A DNA stretch of 64,000 bases from Cornus controversa (lineage: Eukaryota > Streptophyta > Magnoliopsida > Cornales > Cornaceae): contig CM048849.1 in assembly GCA_026545225.1 (NCBI GenBank), forward strand, positions 56,873,836-56,937,835, given 5' to 3'. A model generated the notes under the pieces. It was not told the DNA's origin. It worked only from the letters and a program-made list of their open reading frames with translations, and did no database searches. The position numbers and the translations under genes are program-made. Of the stretch, positions 12,133 to 25,200 are shown one piece after another (position 1 is the stretch's first letter; each line of letters begins with the position of its first letter).

Positions 12133-13730
12133 TAGGTAGTGTGTTCTGATACAGTGATAAACATAATAAATAAGGGTAGTATCACAATACAATATGAGGG
12201 ATTCAGAGACTAATCTAGTATGAAGGAGGAGAAATAGACCAACCAAATGAATTTATGGTGAAGGTAGGGATGTGCTTGTGCCCAGACAGAAAGTAAATGT
12301 TTTAAGGTGGTTATGATTTTCAATTGCTTGAGTTCTGGTCTTCAATGCTCAACTGTCTCTCCTATTTATAGTGCTTAATTAATCAGATAATTCCCAAGGG
12401 TTTGAGGACTAAATGAATATTAACCAAAACCCAGCTTATAAGTTATGATCAAACTAGTTATCCTATGACTCTTATAGCCACCTGGAAAGTCAAGTCTTCT
12501 TGCTTGCTACACTAAAGCAATGACAACGGAGCATTAAATGGTTAATGCTAGACTTAGCTTCAGGCAACGACAATGGTTGAGCATTGGTGATCCAGTTATC
12601 TCATTAAATGTAATGGTAAGGGTTTCTGTCATGACATATGTTTCACCATTCCCTTGGTTGGGCCCACAATCTAAGACTTGCTCTAACTTCTCATCCACCA
12701 ATCTAAAATCCTTCTAAGTGTCTCAAGTAGTTTAAGTTGATGTTTAAAGGAATCCTATCTTTCGACATCTCCTTATACGCAAATTCCTGTAGTAAGATTC
12801 GAGTTTTTAGGTTTCGAGTCAAACTGTGAGTGATGCTTGAATCTTGTCTATTCTGAGTTCTACTCGAGGTTCTGAGGTTCGAGGATTGCAATGAATGTTG
12901 TTTAAGGTTTTGTCTGGCTTGAGTCTGACTCAGAGTTTTAGAGACTTGAACATTGTGAGTGATGCTCGAGGTCTTGTTTGACCCGAGTTTGACTTAAGGT
13001 CTTGAGACGCGAGAAGAACTGTGAGTGATGCTTAAGGTTTTGTTTGACCTAAGTTTGACTCAGGGTTTTGAGACTCAAGGAACACTGTAAGTGATGCTCG
13101 AGGTTTTGTTTGGCCTGAGCTTGACTTAGGATTTTTGAGATTTCGAGGAGCACTGCAAGTGATGCTCGATATTTTGTTTGACATGAGTTTAACTCATGGT
13201 TTTGAGACTCGAGGAACATTATGAGTGATGATCACGGTTTGGTTTGACTTGAGTTTGACTCAAGGTTTTGAGACTTGAGGAGAACTATGAGTGATTCTAA
13301 AGTTTTTTTTTTTTACCTGAGCTTGACTTAGGTTTTTGAGGAGCACTGCGAGTGATGTTTAAGATTTTTCTTGACCTGGGTTTGACTCAAGGTTTTGAGA
13401 CCTGAGGAGTATTGTGAGTAATACTTGAGGTTTTAGTTTACCTAAGTTTGACTCAGGGTTTTAAGACTCGAGGAGCATTGTGAGTGATGCTCGAGGTTTT
13501 GGTTACCTGAGTTTGACTTGGGGTTTTGAGACTCGAGGAGCACTGTGAGTGTTGCTCGAGGTTTTTTTTTGGCCTAGGTTTAACTTAGGACTTTTGAGAT
13601 GTTCGAAGTATAGAATGAGACTGTAGATTTTTCAAGTTTTTCCTAGTCAAACTTTTTACTTTCTTTTGGCTGACATAGACTTTTGACGTGGCATTTTATT
13701 GATTTTCACGTGTGTAGCACGTAACTATAC
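12133..13730 (-). mobile_element. Probable LTR-retroelement LTR or fragment with internal tandem repeats
   Basis: Read on the - strand this block has the same layout as the delimited solo LTR at 41296-42548. About twelve degenerate units of roughly 66 bp rich in CTCGAG come first, then a TATA-type motif (CACTATAAATAGGAG near 12370), and an end in CTACCTACA (TGTAGGTAG on + at about 12133). I could not find the opposite terminus or a target duplication, so the boundary near 13730 is a guess. The layout suggests a Ty3/gypsy Tat-like LTR. Confidence 0.4.
12800..13615. repeat. Degenerate tandem repeat, unit about 66 bp, about 12 copies
   Basis: Successive units carry GTGAGTGATGCTCGAGG, then TTTGTTTGACCTGAG, TTTGACTCAGGG and TTTTGAGACTCGAGGAGCAC. 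Spacing between successive GTGAGTGATG words is about 60-66 bp. Copies differ by scattered substitutions and small deletions, so the array is old. No open frame runs through it. Confidence 0.85.
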
Positions 13731-14184
13731 CCATATTTAGTCCCCTTGCGCGAGTGAATTTTTTGGTGAAAAGTGTGTGTGCGCATAAAGTTTGAAATCA
13801 ACTATTTTTTTTAATGTGATTTGGCGTCGTTTGAGGTGACGTTTGGTGTTTCAAGATAGGACGGTTACTACTTGATGACAATTAACATGTGGCTAGGATT
13901 TTTGAAAATTAATATTTTGAAACAAAGGAAAAGAAAAGGTAATAATGACATATCTTTTGGAGTGTTAAAAAGGTGTAAATAATGACAATTTTGAGTTTTC
14001 TAATCATTTTTAAATCTGAAAGAGAAATTTTGGGAAAAAAATTTTTGATAAAAAGAAGTTTATCGTCTGCGATTGTGTATTTTTTTTACATTTTCTATGA
14101 TTTGTATAGTAAAATAATGGCGAGAAAAGTTTAGAGGAAGAAACTCAGTAAGAGGGGGCAATCCTTGCCGTCTGTTCCTTCAGT

Positions 14185-14408
14185 GTCAGAGTGACGTAAG
14201 GCTCAGTTATTTGGAATTCATGACTATTTCTGGCTTCAATCAAAAAATTATGGTGGGGAGGTTATATCAGAATGTGTTGATTTGATAAAGCCAAAAGTCA
14301 GAGTGACGTAAGGCTCAGTTATTTGGAACTCATGACTATTTCTAGCTTCAATCAAACAATTATGGTAGGGAGGTTGTATCAGAAGGTGTTGATTTGATAG
14401 AGCCAAAA
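14185..14408. repeat. Tandem duplication, two 112-bp copies
   Basis: GTCAGAGTGACGTAAGG starts both copies, at 14185 and 14297. The copies are collinear over their whole length with only a few substitutions (for example GGAATTCATG against GGAACTCATG). No gene is associated. Confidence 0.85.
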
Positions 14409-14489
14409 ATAGAGATTGGTGAATCTCAATTGGTGCCGATGGATTCTATCTTTCGCTTTGTTGTCAAGCAAGTTCAATATCTTTACTGT

Positions 14490-14930
14490 AACGACTTGCT
14501 CTACCGTATGGTATGATATTGTTCACTTTGGGCCTACCTGCATGATTTTGTTCATGATTTTTGACTTCTACTTTGGGCCTAGCCAGCATGATTTTATTCT
14601 TGAATTTTACCCCAAAAAGGCCTCATACCATTTGGACCACATGGTATGATATTGTTCGATTTGGGTTTAGCCAGTACAATTTTGTTATTAGGTTTTACCC
14701 CAAATATCTCATATCATTTGGAGAGCACACGCCACATATAAGTATATCCTCTTCACAATACCAAAGCCTAGCCCGCACGACCCGCTCTACCACATAGTAC
14801 TATATTGTTCACTTTAGGCCTAGATCACACAGTTTTGTTCTTAGATTTTACCTCAAAAGGCCTCGTACCATTTGACACAGAACACACCACATATAAGCAC
14901 ATTCCCTTCACCATACGTAGGCGATGTGGT
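14490..14930. repeat. Old interspersed repeat present as three diverged tandem segments
   Basis: Three segments begin with GGTATGATATTGTTC-like words near 14510, 14641 and 14796. They continue through TTTGGGCCTAGCC-like and TTTTACCCCAAAAGGCCTC-like words, then CACATATAAG and CTTCACCATACG. I recall this word set from dispersed repeats in other eudicots but cannot name the family. No coding function is supported. Confidence 0.55.
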
Positions 14931-15163
14931 ACATCACGCTTAATCTCATTTGGAGTTTAAAAGTCATACCAATCTGTGCTATAGTTGGAAAAATGACAAA
15001 TTATATATTAAGAAATGACTATTATAAGAGATTACTGAGAAAATCTCAAATTTTGCGTTCTACAATAATGTTTAGAGATTTATTTGTCCCTCATGATTCT
15101 GTGAGGGTTTTACACGCTCGTGTCTAAATGGAGTTCTTCGAGTCATATATTTGTGATGGTATG

Positions 15164-18100
15164 TGTAAAGACCCAAAAAATTCTATTTATTTATTTAATT
15201 ATTCATTTTCCATATATCTATATATTTGAGTGATTTTATTAAAGGTCATAAATATGTGCATATCATGTGACCTATTAATTTCATTCCTATTAGGACTAAC
15301 CTAGAGTCAATTAGGACATGTTAGTAATTTTAAAGAAATTAAGAAGACAAAAAGGGGTATTGTTAAAGTTGTCCAAATTAGGGCAATACATATATGTATT
15401 GTGACAAAGTAGAAGAAAGGAAAGGGGGAAAGAAAATCAGCTATTTTCTCTCTCCCAATATCAGTCGTCACTTTATTTCTCTCTGTCACTATTATCTTCC
15501 CTCTTTCTAAACCTAAATACACATCCTCTCTCTAAAAATCAGAAGGATTGGAGATGGATATCCTTGAAGACTCAAGGGAGGATGTTGGAATACTCACCTA
15601 AGTCTACAAATTGACACCATTGAAGTTTCAATTTGGTGATTTTCAGAAATTTTAGGATTTGTTCTTCAATCTAAGGTAGGGGTGTTCTAATTTCTTTAAG
15701 CCTTAGTTTGTGAGTAATTTCTCTTTTGTGTTTTGTGAAATTTTATATGCTTAGAACATACTCTCATAAAATAGGTATAATTTATGTGTATTTATGAAAT
15801 TCTATGCAAATTATATATATGCACACATATATAATTTTGTTTAAATTTTGTGGGTTATAGGTATGGGCAGAGGGGATTTAGTTTATAAACTTTTGATGGT
15901 TAATAGAAGAAATTGTTAGGTGATTGTGAGCCTCGACAGTAGGACTGGGTTTGTGTGCGAGGTAGATGCATAATCATTCACGGTTAAGGAGTTAGGTATT
16001 GTTATGAGTGCGCTAAATTATTATATATCAGATTTCTCTTATATTCATGATTCATGTCTTTGGTTCGACGTTTGTACAAGTGCTTTGATTATGTTCTATA
16101 TATATGTATGTATATACTAAATCTATTGGTACTGAGATATTATATGTGAACTTGTGTAATATATGTTTTGTGTGTGTATTTGTGTCTGTTTATGTGTGTG
16201 TGTGTGTGTCAGATTCTAGAATTTGGAGTCTAGAAATGGTTAAATTGGGTATTACTAGGTGTGGTTGTACACCTATATTGCAGTATGCGTATACAAGTGG
16301 ACGAATGCGTGAATCAATGTGAGGGTGACTGGTTTGTGTGTTGTGCTGGATTATGTGAGCTTAGAACTGGTAAGGGGTTGTTTGGGTGTGGTCTAATTCA
16401 TGACTTGGGCGTGCATAAGTGGGTAGTTGTGAGGTAAATTTGGATGGGTTGTGATAGTATTATGTATATACCTGTTTGGGTTTTAGTATGATTCTTATAT
16501 GTATACTTATACATGGGTATATGTGGGTCTTCTTTAAGGCACTTCATGTTTAACTTATGTAACATAAATAATGGTAGGATAATTAAACATGTGGAGTTTG
16601 ATTAGTAAATGTTTTTGCATTGCATATAGATGACGTGGATTGGTAACTGTATACTTGGTATTGCCTCATATTAATATAATTATATGTGTGTAATTTGGCT
16701 ATTATTTTCTTTTAATTCTTTTCGTTCTGTTTTTTTTCCCTTCTCATTCTTTTAGATGTCAACCACCTGATACACACACACACACACACACACATATAGC
16801 TTGCTAAGAATACAATGTTTTGAATATCACTTTCATTACTCCACTTATGTGTAAGTGCCTTGCATCCATTACCTTGAAAATCTAAAATTTTTGGTTTTGA
16901 CCGATTAGAGTTTACATAAACAATTCTTAGAAAATAATTCTCGTTATTATGTGCCATGTGGTGAGGTATACATATGTGATACTTTACTCTTTTGGTGCAT
17001 GAATTTGTGTGAATACTCATCTTAAATAAAAAAGATATTTGAGGTATACTTTCTTTTATCATGTTGATAAGATGTCAGTATGAGAAGCTTGTTATGATGG
17101 ATATTTGGAAATTTTTGCTAGAATTGAATAAGAATAAATAAAGATATCTATATTGTGATTGGTTATACATATGAGTTGATTAGCATATATATTGCTTGAG
17201 AATTGATTTGGTTGACGGGGGCTATGCCGGAAAAATTTAGAGAAAATGACCCTATACTTGGCTAAGTGGTGTCAGATTCCATCAGGTCAGTAGCCCGTAA
17301 AACCTGCAATGTTACGTGGCTTGTCCTTAAATAAGTGCACAGAATTTACGTAACTTATTTCGTGTAAGTGCACGAAATTTACATGACTTACTTTTGTAAG
17401 TGCAATTCATTTACATGATTTACTCCGGTAAATGCACGGAACTACGGGCAATGCCCGGAATTATGTGCTTTGAATTGTGGTTTATATTTTCTTGAAAATG
17501 ATGGAATAAAATATGATCAATTCTTTTCATATCGGAGTTAAAATTTGTTTGGTATGTTATTACTTGATCATATGATTTTAACTTTTAACGTAAATTAGTG
17601 TTATTGGTTTACCCACTTGCTAACATGTTATATCATCGTATATGTGTGCATGTTGTAGTATCTCATAAATTTGTTAGAATACCATATACGGAGCTTTTTC
17701 AAAAAAGCTCACCCCTCTCCCCCCCTCCAAAAAAAGATTTTGCAGATGTGTGAGCTAATACCGGCAAATAGATAGCCTAGTGTGAGGACGTCCTGCTACG
17801 TTTTGATGGAGATTTAGCTACTTTATATTATCTTAGCCTTTCTTGTTCAATATGTAATAAATTAAATACGTTGTCTCATAGTTGACTTAGTTGGATGTCT
17901 CTTTTAAACGTTGATGTTTTATATGAGTATTTGAACCACATTGGTTTAAATTAATTCACTAGAGTGATAGTTATTTTTTTGTTTGTTTTATTTCCCTTTC
18001 TCCTTTACACAAAAAAAAAAATGAGAGACTTCCTTTAATCTCCTAAATTTTGAAAAGGTGTAACTTATTTATTTTAACTTTGATTTGAGAAATTTTTTTA

Positions 18101-18283
18101 ATATAAACTAATTCTCTTTCCAATAAAATTATTTTATCCTAAGGTTTCAAAATTTTCAAGTTCAATTATATTAACAAAAAAAAATCATTTTCTCTTCCCA
18201 TTGATTTGGTTCTTGGCAATAGATTTTGAATTGATTTTCTTTTACTTTATCACAAACCAAGTTTTGAAAATCGGGACGTGACA
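15164..18283 (+). mobile_element. Solo LTR, Ty3/gypsy (Tekay/Del-like), about 3.1 kb
   Basis: The element starts TGTAAAGACCC and ends GGGACGTGACA, the ends typical of long chromoviral LTRs. It is flanked by GTATG on the left (15159-15163) and GTGTG on the right (18284-18288), a 5-bp target duplication with one change. A length of about 3.1 kb suits Tekay-type LTRs. The phrase AAGCTCACCCCTCTCC near the 3' part is also characteristic. A CA run lies near 16771-16791. No gag-pol domains adjoin, so this is a solo LTR left by unequal recombination. Orientation follows the TG...CA reading and is tentative. Confidence 0.75.
17295..17460. repeat. Short tandem repeats inside the long LTR
   Basis: About four degenerate units of roughly 35-40 bp, each with a GTAAGTGCAC-like word followed by AATTTACATGACTTA-like sequence. 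They lie wholly within the LTR at 15164-18283. Confidence 0.7.
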
Positions 18284-18598
18284 GTGTGGGATGAGTTTGT
18301 ACTGACGTTGGAGAATGTGTCGTAGTTGTCTGGGCTTGAATTAAATAATTCCTATATAGTATATAGTGACTCTAGAGATGCAAATTGCTCAAATTATAAT
18401 AGTATGGATTTCAATGTAAATATCTATTTTTAGCCTGCTCATAACCAAAATTAACATATTCACGAGCTGAAGTCAATGCTCTCCTATAAGCACTTTTCAA
18501 ATTTACACTTCAACTCAAAAGAATTAAAAGGTAAGATTTTTCATAAAATTTATACGAGTAGACAAAAATTTTGTAAAAAATGAAATATTACTATTCAT

Positions 18599-19092
18599 TA
18601 GGGTGGCAAATTGGGTGCAAACCCACTAACCCGCCCATATTTACCTAGTCAAAAATAGATATGAGTGACTTATTTTTTTATACAAGTCATAAAAAGGTTG
18701 GATAAATATAAACCAATTAATTGGCAGGTTAGATAGGTTGAATATGGGTACCCATATTCAATTCATCTTCCACCCATAAAATAAAATGTGAATTAAAGTT
18801 TCTCTTTTCTATTCAACCTCTCTTTCTCTTTGATCTCACTTCTCTCTCTGCCCTTTCTCTCTCTTGGATCCCACCTCTCTCTCTTCCCCTTTCTCTCTCT
18901 ATACTTGGTCAATCTTTTTTTTTTTAGAAAAAAATATTTTAGTAAGAATTCTATATTTAGAAAAAAAATAATACTTTTCCTTTTTAGTAATTATTGTAGT
19001 GTTTCACTATTGTAATTTCTTAATTAAAAATAAGAAGAATATATAATTTAGACACAAACTTTATAGTGCAACAACAATTTTTATTGGAACAT

Positions 19093-19123
<31 letters not shown>

Positions 19124-20034
19124 TCGTCGTCTTATATAGGATTAATGAACGAACTTGTTATTTTTCACTGCAGTACATTTCTTATCAGTCCAAAAAAAGT
19201 GGAATTGAGTAAACTAAGCATACATGCAGTGATCTCTTGAACTGAAATTGTGCTTAATTTTGTATTAAGTGATTCAAATTAAGATGAGACCCACCATATC
19301 TTCATTGATCTTATATATATATATGACTAATCTAAGCGTGGCACTAATTGAGATTATTAGTGGATTTGTTAATAGAAAATCCAAAAAAATGTTGCATACA
19401 GAAAGAAGGTAGGTAGGTTTGTGTATTGATATTGGAAGCAGTAAGTACAAATTCATCCATTATTCTTTTCCTTGTATTTATTTATCTATTATTTTAAGCA
19501 TTGTCATTTTACACTATAATAATAATAAAATCTTATTTTGTATGTAATATATTTTCAAGTTTGGCATTTAGTCAGTCCTCTTCGTTGTTAGGTCAGTGAA
19601 ACTCGCATTCCAATAGCTTAATTAATAGTCAAATTGAAAAGAGATTATAATTATTATGCAAGTATTGATATAAATATATATATACACCATACGCACTGTA
19701 TAAGGAAGTGTTTTCTGATTTTCATTGGGTGATATGAGAAATATATCTAGAGTTTTGTTCACAGAATCCATGAAAAATAAATAGATCAAAAATCAAATCA
19801 TTTTAATTTAGACTAGCACAGATATATACTATATGTGTTTGTGTGTAGATATATAAATACATCAATATTTTTTGCTATTATCGTGTCTAATTGGGTCAAA
19901 TATGGGTTGACGGGTTAACCCGACCCATATTCAACCCCGCCCATGTTTGACCGCTACAAAATGGTTGAATATGGGTCACAACCCATATTTAACCCGGTCC
20001 AAACCCGTCCAACCCGCCCAGTTTGCCACCCCTA
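18599..20034. mobile_element. Non-autonomous hAT element with perfect 8-bp target duplication
   Basis: The left end reads TAGGGTGGCAAATTGGGT and the right end, read on the other strand, TAGGGGTGGCAAACTGGGC: terminal inverted repeats of a common plant hAT group. Both sides are flanked by CTATTCAT (18591-18598 and 20035-20042), an exact 8-bp duplication. Subterminal regions hold many copies of ATGGGT and AACCCG words, likely transposase-binding repeats. The 1436-bp body has no recognisable transposase and holds a TA microsatellite near 19098-19122. Confidence 0.88.
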
Positions 20035-20134
20035 CTATTCATATTCTATGCGATCAAGTACAAACTTTCACATATTCCTAATTATTGACCATAAAACACA
20101 CGTTGATATTTATAATGCTATGTTTGGTTGAAGA

Positions 20135-22296
20135 TGTTAGGATCACACACACACTATTGGCAATAAAATAAAGAAAAATACACACGCACAAATAACATAA
20201 GATTTACGTGATTCGGCAAATGCCTACATCCACAGGCAAAGAATGACATTCTTTACTTCAATACTTTTGTTACACATTTTTTCTCTCTCTACAATTATCT
20301 CTTCTCTCTCTCTACAATTATTTCTTTTAGAGCCCAAGACAACTTGTGCTAAAATAATTACCAATGAAAATACAACTCTATATGAAAACCTAATTATATT
20401 AGAAATTTGAGCCACAATTCCTAACAATCTATACCTTGGCTCAGATTCCATTAACGCGCTCCTCCAAAACTCCACCTTAAATAACATACCTTATTTCTTC
20501 TTGTCGTTCTTCGCCATTCCATTGCATTCACCTATTGCGAACAAACTCCAAGTTCAAATAGTCGAACTTGGAATATACTCTCACGTTACCAAATTGAATT
20601 CTTTTTGCTTCTAGAATAAAGGTTGGTGTTATTGCAATCATCAAAACTTCTTCATTCTCTTGCCGCTCTTGATTGGACACTCTAGTAAATCTCGAAGCAT
20701 GCTTCCATTCTTTCTTTACAATTGCTCCACCTAGCATAGTATTTTTCAACAAAACATAGAGGTTATTGACCTTCCTTCCCAAAAACATAACATGTGACCC
20801 CCTTCTAATCTTCATTAATCCATTATTCACTTCACACGAATAACCCTTGGAATCTAATACTCCCACAAAAATCACATTTCTTCTGATACTTGGAATATGA
20901 CGTACATTTGTTAGGATTCTTACGAAACCATTAGTTGTCTTGATTTTGATTGTTCCAATTCTCGTAACATAAAAAAAAAACATTATTCCCCATAAATATC
21001 TTAACACCCACAGGTTTGTAGGTGGCAAACCATTCTTTATGAGGACACACATGAAAAGAACAAGCAGAATCAAGTATCCAATCCTTAGCCACTCCCTTGT
21101 TATCAATAATTGATAATGTTTCATCGTCATTACTTTCTTCTTTCGTTGCCTCTAACACAACAACAGCAGCAGATGCACTCTCATTCTTTTCAGGATAATA
21201 CCACTGAAGATGCCCATTTCTTCCACATTTATAGCATCTTCTTTGACAATGGCACAAAGCTTCTTGAAACTCCAAACCTTTTATTCTCTTGAGCAATAAG
21301 AGCTTAAGTTTGATCATTGTGACTCTCTTTATCATTCAACTTTTCATTAGAGAACAAAACACTTTTAACTTGTTCTACCAAAATGGTATCTATTTCATAT
21401 AACAAAGTATTGAATAAATATTTATGGGTAAAACGTACTGACGTTAACAAAATAATTGTTTTATCCTCATCATCAACTTGACATCAACATTAGATAAATC
21501 ACAAATAATCTTATTGAACTCACCAAAATGTTCTTATAAGCTTACCCCTTCTTTTCTCTAGAAAGAATACAACTCTTGCTTTAAGACTAACCAGTTTGTG
21601 AGATTCTTTTTCACATATAGATTTTTCAATTTCTTCCACATATCCATTGCTGAAGTTTCTTCTATCACATCATACACAATATCATCCGCCAACGTCAATC
21701 AAAAAATGCTCAGTCTTCGAGTTGATCTTCCCCCACTGTTCATCTTCCATCTTTTCCAATTTCAAACCTAAAGCTTCTTCGAGACCATGTTGAATCAGTA
21801 AATACCGCATTCAAACTTGCCAAAGACTGAAGTTTCTTCTTCCATCAAACTTTGTGACCATGTACTTTCTATCTGTAATAGTTGACATCATAACTCTGAT
21901 ACCACTTGATAAAATCGCATACACACACACACTATTGGCAATAAAACAGAGAAAAATACACACACACACACACAAATAACACAAGATTTACGTGGTTTGG
22001 CAAATTGCCTACATCCACGAGTGAAGAACGACTTTATTTACTTCAATACTTTGGTTACACACTTTTTCTCTCTTTACTCACATCTCTCTCTACAATTATC
22101 TCTCTCTTTTCTCTACAACCTCTCTTCTCAACCTCACCTCTATTTATAGAGTCTTCAAATTTAATTCCTTGGTGGACAGACAAGAATTACAATTCCTTAG
22201 AGCTCAAGACAACTTGTGCTAAAAGAATTACCTATTAAAATATAACTCTATATGGAAACCTAATTATATTAGGAATTTGAGTCGCAATTCCTAACA
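20135..22296 (-). mobile_element. Decayed Copia LTR retrotransposon lacking integrase, RT and RNase H
   Basis: Two direct repeats frame the element: 21907-22296 (5' LTR on the - strand, 390 bp) and 20135-20426 (3' LTR, 292 bp). Both read TGTTAGGAATTG at the start on the - strand. The 3' LTR has lost about 85 bp in its middle. Just inside the 5' LTR, CTCTGATACCA (21894-21904) is the complement of TGGTATCAGAG, the initiator-tRNA-Met primer-binding site usual in Copia. The 1.48-kb interior keeps gag and protease remnants, then a pre-integrase-like stretch, then joins the 3' LTR. Most of pol is gone. Flanking pentamers (GAAGA and AAAAA) do not match, so the target duplication is lost or never existed. 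Confidence 0.87.
20528..21870 (-). pseudogene. Broken Copia gag-protease-pre-integrase remnant
   Basis: On the - strand, gag-like words occur between about 21870 and 21400 (for example KFDGRRNF, and MWKKLKNLYVKKNL), interrupted by stops. Next comes a zinc-knuckle remnant, CYKCGRNGHLQWYYPE, in which the last expected Cys is replaced by Tyr. Then comes the protease region WILDSACSFHVCP (the Copia aspartic protease normally reads D-S-G or D-S-A here), then a pre-integrase-like stretch with NVRHIPSIRRN and YSCEVNNGLMKIRRGS. Frames at 20931-21335 and 20528-21130 overlap, so a frameshift separates them. It cannot encode a working polyprotein. Confidence 0.85.
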
Positions 22297-25200
22297 AAAA
22301 AATGATTAAGGAAGGATGAAAGAAGTTGGAAGGAAGAGAAGAGAGGAGGAAGCAAAGAGGTAAGAAACACCCCTTCTTAACCCATGTTTTTTTATCGGTC
22401 CAAAATTGGGCAAAAGTGCGGGAGAAAGAAAGAAAGAAAAACTACTCTATAAATATGCAATACCAATTTTAACATTCAATTATTTACAAAATTATTTTTT
22501 TGTTAAACCTAATTGAATATTTACTTTTTATAAGTTTATATAATAAGAGTATATTGGTAAAAAAAATATAAAAACACTCTCTCCCTTCCTACCAAAAGAA
22601 AAAAAAAAAGTATAACCAAATCTATCATTTCTACTATCCCTTCCATTCATCCAAACAAAAAATGAGAGACGTATTTTCTTCTCCGGAGATGCCTTATTGA
22701 TCCTTCCATGTCTCTCATCCATTCATTTTTCTATCCCTCCAACCAAAATAGAAGATAAGTGATATTGTATTTTGGGCTTGACTATGCTTTGGGCTAAGGT
22801 AGCATAGTTGAAGATAGTGGCATCCATATCAAGCCAAAAAATTGATGACCAAACTCAGTTAAACTCGGCCCAAAAAGGAAAAGAAAGTGGGCCCTGTATA
22901 ATATATATGGGAAATAAGTTTTTCGGTCAAGACACTGTATAGAAAACTGGGTACATACAAAGGCAGTCAAATTTCAGAGAATTTAGAGCTAATGGTAGCA
23001 TCTGATAAACTGAACTTCCATATCAATCATATGATATAAGTCAAAATAATAATAATAACCAAGAGCAACCTTCTGATCCTATAAGTTATATTCATAAGAA
23101 GAATAATGTGACAATCTGATATGTAGTCAAAAGAGTGGCTCTCACTGTTGACCACTGTCAATGATTCTGCTAATGTCTTATTCAAACTACATGATGTCCC
23201 AATTATCTCCCCATCAAAGGGGGGTGTTGGTTACACAAATTCAACATAGCACAATTACCTTCTTTTGTTTTATATGTTATCTAATCTCCAAAGTTTTCTA
23301 CTCTTGAATCATTTCCATTTTGCCATATATATATATATATATATTTCTGGTGGTGTTTGGTTTTGTCTCTTTACAGGAACCTGCATGATTTTTCCACCTC
23401 TTATTTGTAAAAATTGGGTTGTTGAGATGGACTTGCAAGATTTGGGCTTGCTTTGTTCAGATTCATATCACCAATGATGTTACTCTCAACCCACATGATA
23501 GAATAAGATTTCTACTAAATCACATCCAAGAACACCCCTTCCCACCTACTAAGCTAAGTGTATATATATGTCTGTGTGTGTGTGTTTTTTATTTTTTATG
23601 TAGGCATCACTGAATGACGCAATATCAGTCAATGTTTGAACTTTGAAGTATTATTAAATGTGAGTCATTTCATGAAAATAATTTTAAGGATTAAAAAAAT
23701 ATGACAGAAGTCTTGATCGGTTTTTGCTACCTTGCCACCGACTGACACTTTAGATGTAGAGAGAGACTCTATCTTATATATTACTTACTAAAAGTAGTTG
23801 TTGAACATTGTATATTGGAGTCAACACGAAAAAAACGATCAATAGAATTACTCAAGATTAAATATGCAACCAATTCCTATCCCAACATCCTTGATTCATT
23901 AACGAGTATCAGATTAATAATGGCGTAAATATGTGTGTTTACTGAAAGAATTGGGAAAATAGGGTAAAACCATTTGTAGGTACAAAATACAAAGTTAGTT
24001 ACAGTGGCCATGATGATAATTTGAGACAGTACTGTTTCTTATAAACAAATGCTTCACTTACATCACCATTTTCTGAATGAACTTAAGATATATATATATA
24101 TATACTACTTAATTCACTAATGTGTATAGGGACATGATTAAGGGAATGCATGCAGATGTTTTCATGTCGACATTGATATATTTATGCTATTAATGGCAGA
24201 GTCACACTCAACCCCAGAATCATGCCTCCATTTTCCCACCTTTTATGAGGTTTGGACGAATACTATTGATCATAGCCTTTAATATCACTCCTAATCATGA
24301 CAACAAGTATTATATCATATATTGTGTTATAATTAGTAGCAAAGATGTTAATTACTAAGAAATTTTCTCTCATGAGCATCCTCATCAAGCTAGCTAGGGT
24401 TTCCTCCTACATTTTCCATGTGTACCTTTTTACACCCCTTGTGATAATCAATATTCATGGACCCCCCCAATACCATGTCAACCAAACAAGCAATGCATAC
24501 ATGTATACACACACACACACACAGATATATATATACACACACACATATATAGATATAGATAGAGAAAGAGAGATGTAAAATGGAAGCAAAGGCACACAAT
24601 TCTAGAGTGAGAAACGTGCTAGGGTGGGGCTGATTTTGGTCTCAACAACTTCTTTTGGTGCATGACAAAAAATGGGGTCATATATCTAAGCTTTTGAGGC
24701 CCACTAATCTGGCCTGGGGTTGGAAAAGGACTACCACCTTTGTTTATTTTGCAAAATCACGCAATGGGATATGGAAACATGCCAAAGTGGACCTGTCCAT
24801 TGGTGGGGCTATAGTGTCCCAAAAACCCTCATTCATTATAAGTGTGCCCTAGCTAGCCAGCCTTCCTCTTACTGTAACAAAACGAAAGGTGTATATATAT
24901 ATATATAGTGAAAAAGTAAAAGAAATATATCAATTAAAGAGCTTCATGATCATAATATAGCGAGGGAGACAAGCAGACACCAAGTGAGTCTGTGTATATC
25001 CATTGACTCCTCCTTGAGCCCCATCATAAGCCATTAATTATATATCTATCAGAGAGAGAGAAGATAGAGAGAGAGAGAGAACTTTGAGGAGTGATTATAT
25101 GCTTTGGATGCTTTCAGAATACAACCCTTTATGCCAAACGTCAACCTTGTGAAATCTAAAAGTCAATTGCGCGCTTTTCTCACCATCACTCTCTCTCTCT

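Noticed and set aside
12800..13615. CRISPR-like appearance of regular repeats
   Set aside because: Units are contiguous and degenerate with no unique spacers; this is a plant minisatellite.
14416..15127. Three open frames of 67-78 codons
   Set aside because: They lie in diverged dispersed repeats and do not continue as a protein across copies.
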